NCBI GenBank assembly: GCA_012841485.1
Contig: DUUU01000167.1
Span: 1-7,920, forward strand
DNA: 7,920 bases
Reading direction: 5' to 3'
Source of the DNA: Armatimonadota bacterium
GTDB taxonomy: Bacteria; Armatimonadota; JAAZEB01
Of the stretch, positions 7,099 to 7,920 are shown one piece after another (within the stretch, counting starts at the first letter, position 1; each line of letters starts with the position of its first letter). The position numbers were made by a program, and so were the translations under genes. The notes under the pieces were generated by a model. That model was given only the letters and a program-made list of their open reading frames with translations. It was not told the DNA's origin and made no database searches.

Positions 7099-7872
7099 TC
7101 ATGCCTTTCCGCGGAGGCGTGCCCATGCCATCCCGAGGAACTCGTAGACAACCACCGTGGAAACCTGGAGGTTTTCGGCGCTAGGATAGAGCCACCGGAG
7201 GTCCGGGATGGCGCAGGTGCCCTGCTTGATGTGCGGCTCCGCGGGGGCCGGGATGGGCGAGAGGCCCTGTGCCTCGAAGAGCGCCATCGCCCGCCGCAGG
7301 TGTGAGGCGGTCGTGACCACGACAAAGGGATCCCTGCCGACGATGGGCCTCACGCCGGCCGCCTGGCCCTCGGTGTCCCACGAGCTCTCCTCAAGCACGA
7401 TCCGATCCGCGCTCACGCCCAACTGGCGGGCGGCATCCGCCATCACCGCTGCCTCCGAGCGCGGCGCGCCAAAGGGAGTTCCCCCCGAGAGTAGAAGCCG
7501 CGCCTGCGGGTGAAGCCCCAGGATCCGGATCCCTTCGACCAGGCGGATCAGCGACGAGCGGGTGAGCTGTGCAGTGGGAGGGAGGCCCGGATCCACCGTG
7601 ACGCCGCCGCCCAGCACGACGACCCAGCGCACATCGGCGCCGGCGGCCGGCTTGTAGATGGACCAGGGCGCCTCCAGGTAGCGGATGCCCGCCTCCGGCA
7701 ACGGCGGCAGCGCGCCCAGAAGGAGCACACCCAGGCCGGCGCTCGCCAGCGCCCGCCCCCACCGCCTATTCTTTGCGCGCCAAAGGAGGATGACCCCGGC
7801 CAGCAGGAGCAGTACGCACAGGGGCACCGGAAAGAGGAGGGGTGAGAGATGCTTCTTGAGGAGAAAGCCCAT
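7099..7872 (-). CDS. elyC: ElyC/YdcF-family (DUF218) inner-membrane protein
   Basis: This encodes 257 residues, almost the length of E. coli ElyC (YcbC, about 259), and is collinear with it as I remember that protein. Two N-terminal membrane helices (about 11-31 and 40-57) precede a DUF218 domain. Its landmarks are VVVLGGG (84-90), LLLSGG (126-131), RSEAAVMADAARQLGV, LEESSWDTEGQA (160-171; acidic and DT residues) and VVTTASHLRRAMALFEAQGLSPIPAPA (185-211, with H191). The C-terminus YEFLGMAWARLRGKA matches the ElyC-type tail. In E. coli, ElyC affects peptidoglycan assembly and lipid-carrier metabolism at low temperature; its exact reaction is not something I can state. The start is backed by GGGAG 8 bases upstream. 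The gene lies 153 bases upstream of the carboxypeptidase operon on the same strand, so co-transcription is uncertain. Family membership is strong; true orthology with elyC is probable. Confidence 0.88.
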   Translation of the reverse strand: MGFLLKKHLSPLLFPVPLCVLLLLAGVILLWRAKNRRWGRALASAGLGVLLLGALPPLPEAGIRYLEAPWSIYKPAAGADVRWVVVLGGGVTVDPGLPPTAQLTRSSLIRLVEGIRILGLHPQARLLLSGGTPFGAPRSEAAVMADAARQLGVSADRIVLEESSWDTEGQAAGVRPIVGRDPFVVVTTASHLRRAMALFEAQGLSPIPAPAEPHIKQGTCAIPDLRWLYPSAENLQVSTVVVYEFLGMAWARLRGKA

Positions 7873-7920
7873 CGTTGATGCTCCCGGCCTACGCCACGCT
7901 CTCTGGCTCCCACAGTTCGG

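Noticed and set aside
6094..7305. Plus-strand open frame (403 codons) across the carboxypeptidase and ElyC-like genes
   Set aside because: It crosses an intergenic region and two well-supported minus-strand genes, and its translation has no recognisable domain.

Overview
The window is GC-rich bacterial DNA, densely coded, with six protein genes and no RNA gene, insertion sequence or CRISPR array that I can see. The best guess at the host is a member of the Armatimonadota or a related, planctomycete-like lineage, probably from an environmental genome. The main clue is the small prepilin-like protein at 2840-3481. Its N-terminus carries [29 protein letters not shown], followed by a CxSNLKQLG segment and a C-terminal H-X9-DG motif, a style expanded in those groups. 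The neighbouring large secreted protein with a carbohydrate-binding look fits the same kind of polysaccharide-degrading bacterium. This assignment is an inference from motifs.

Layout: an 845-residue secreted, probably carbohydrate-active protein (53-2590, minus) is divergent from the prepilin-like gene (2840-3481, plus). The 249-base gap between them holds a near-consensus sigma-70 promoter for the prepilin gene, with a small dyad in its spacer. The prepilin gene ends in a strong intrinsic terminator (14-bp perfect stem). It converges there on a minus-strand cluster: a DegT-type PLP aminotransferase (3554-4792), a right-handed parallel beta-helix protein (4841-5965) and an M14-type zinc carboxypeptidase (5965-6945). 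A 153-base gap then leads to an ElyC/YdcF-family (DUF218) membrane protein (7099-7872).

The carboxypeptidase, beta-helix and aminotransferase genes read in that order. The first two overlap by one base (TGATG), and the second and third are 48 bases apart, so they look like one operon. None of the three products has a signal peptide, which points to a cytoplasmic pathway: a peptide or amide hydrolase, a beta-helical (often sugar-acting) protein and an amino-sugar or amino-cyclitol aminotransferase. That combination is the most interesting thing here, but no substrate can be read from the sequence. ElyC-like proteins belong to envelope polysaccharide metabolism, so the whole minus-strand block may relate to cell-surface or sugar chemistry. 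That link is only by neighbourhood.
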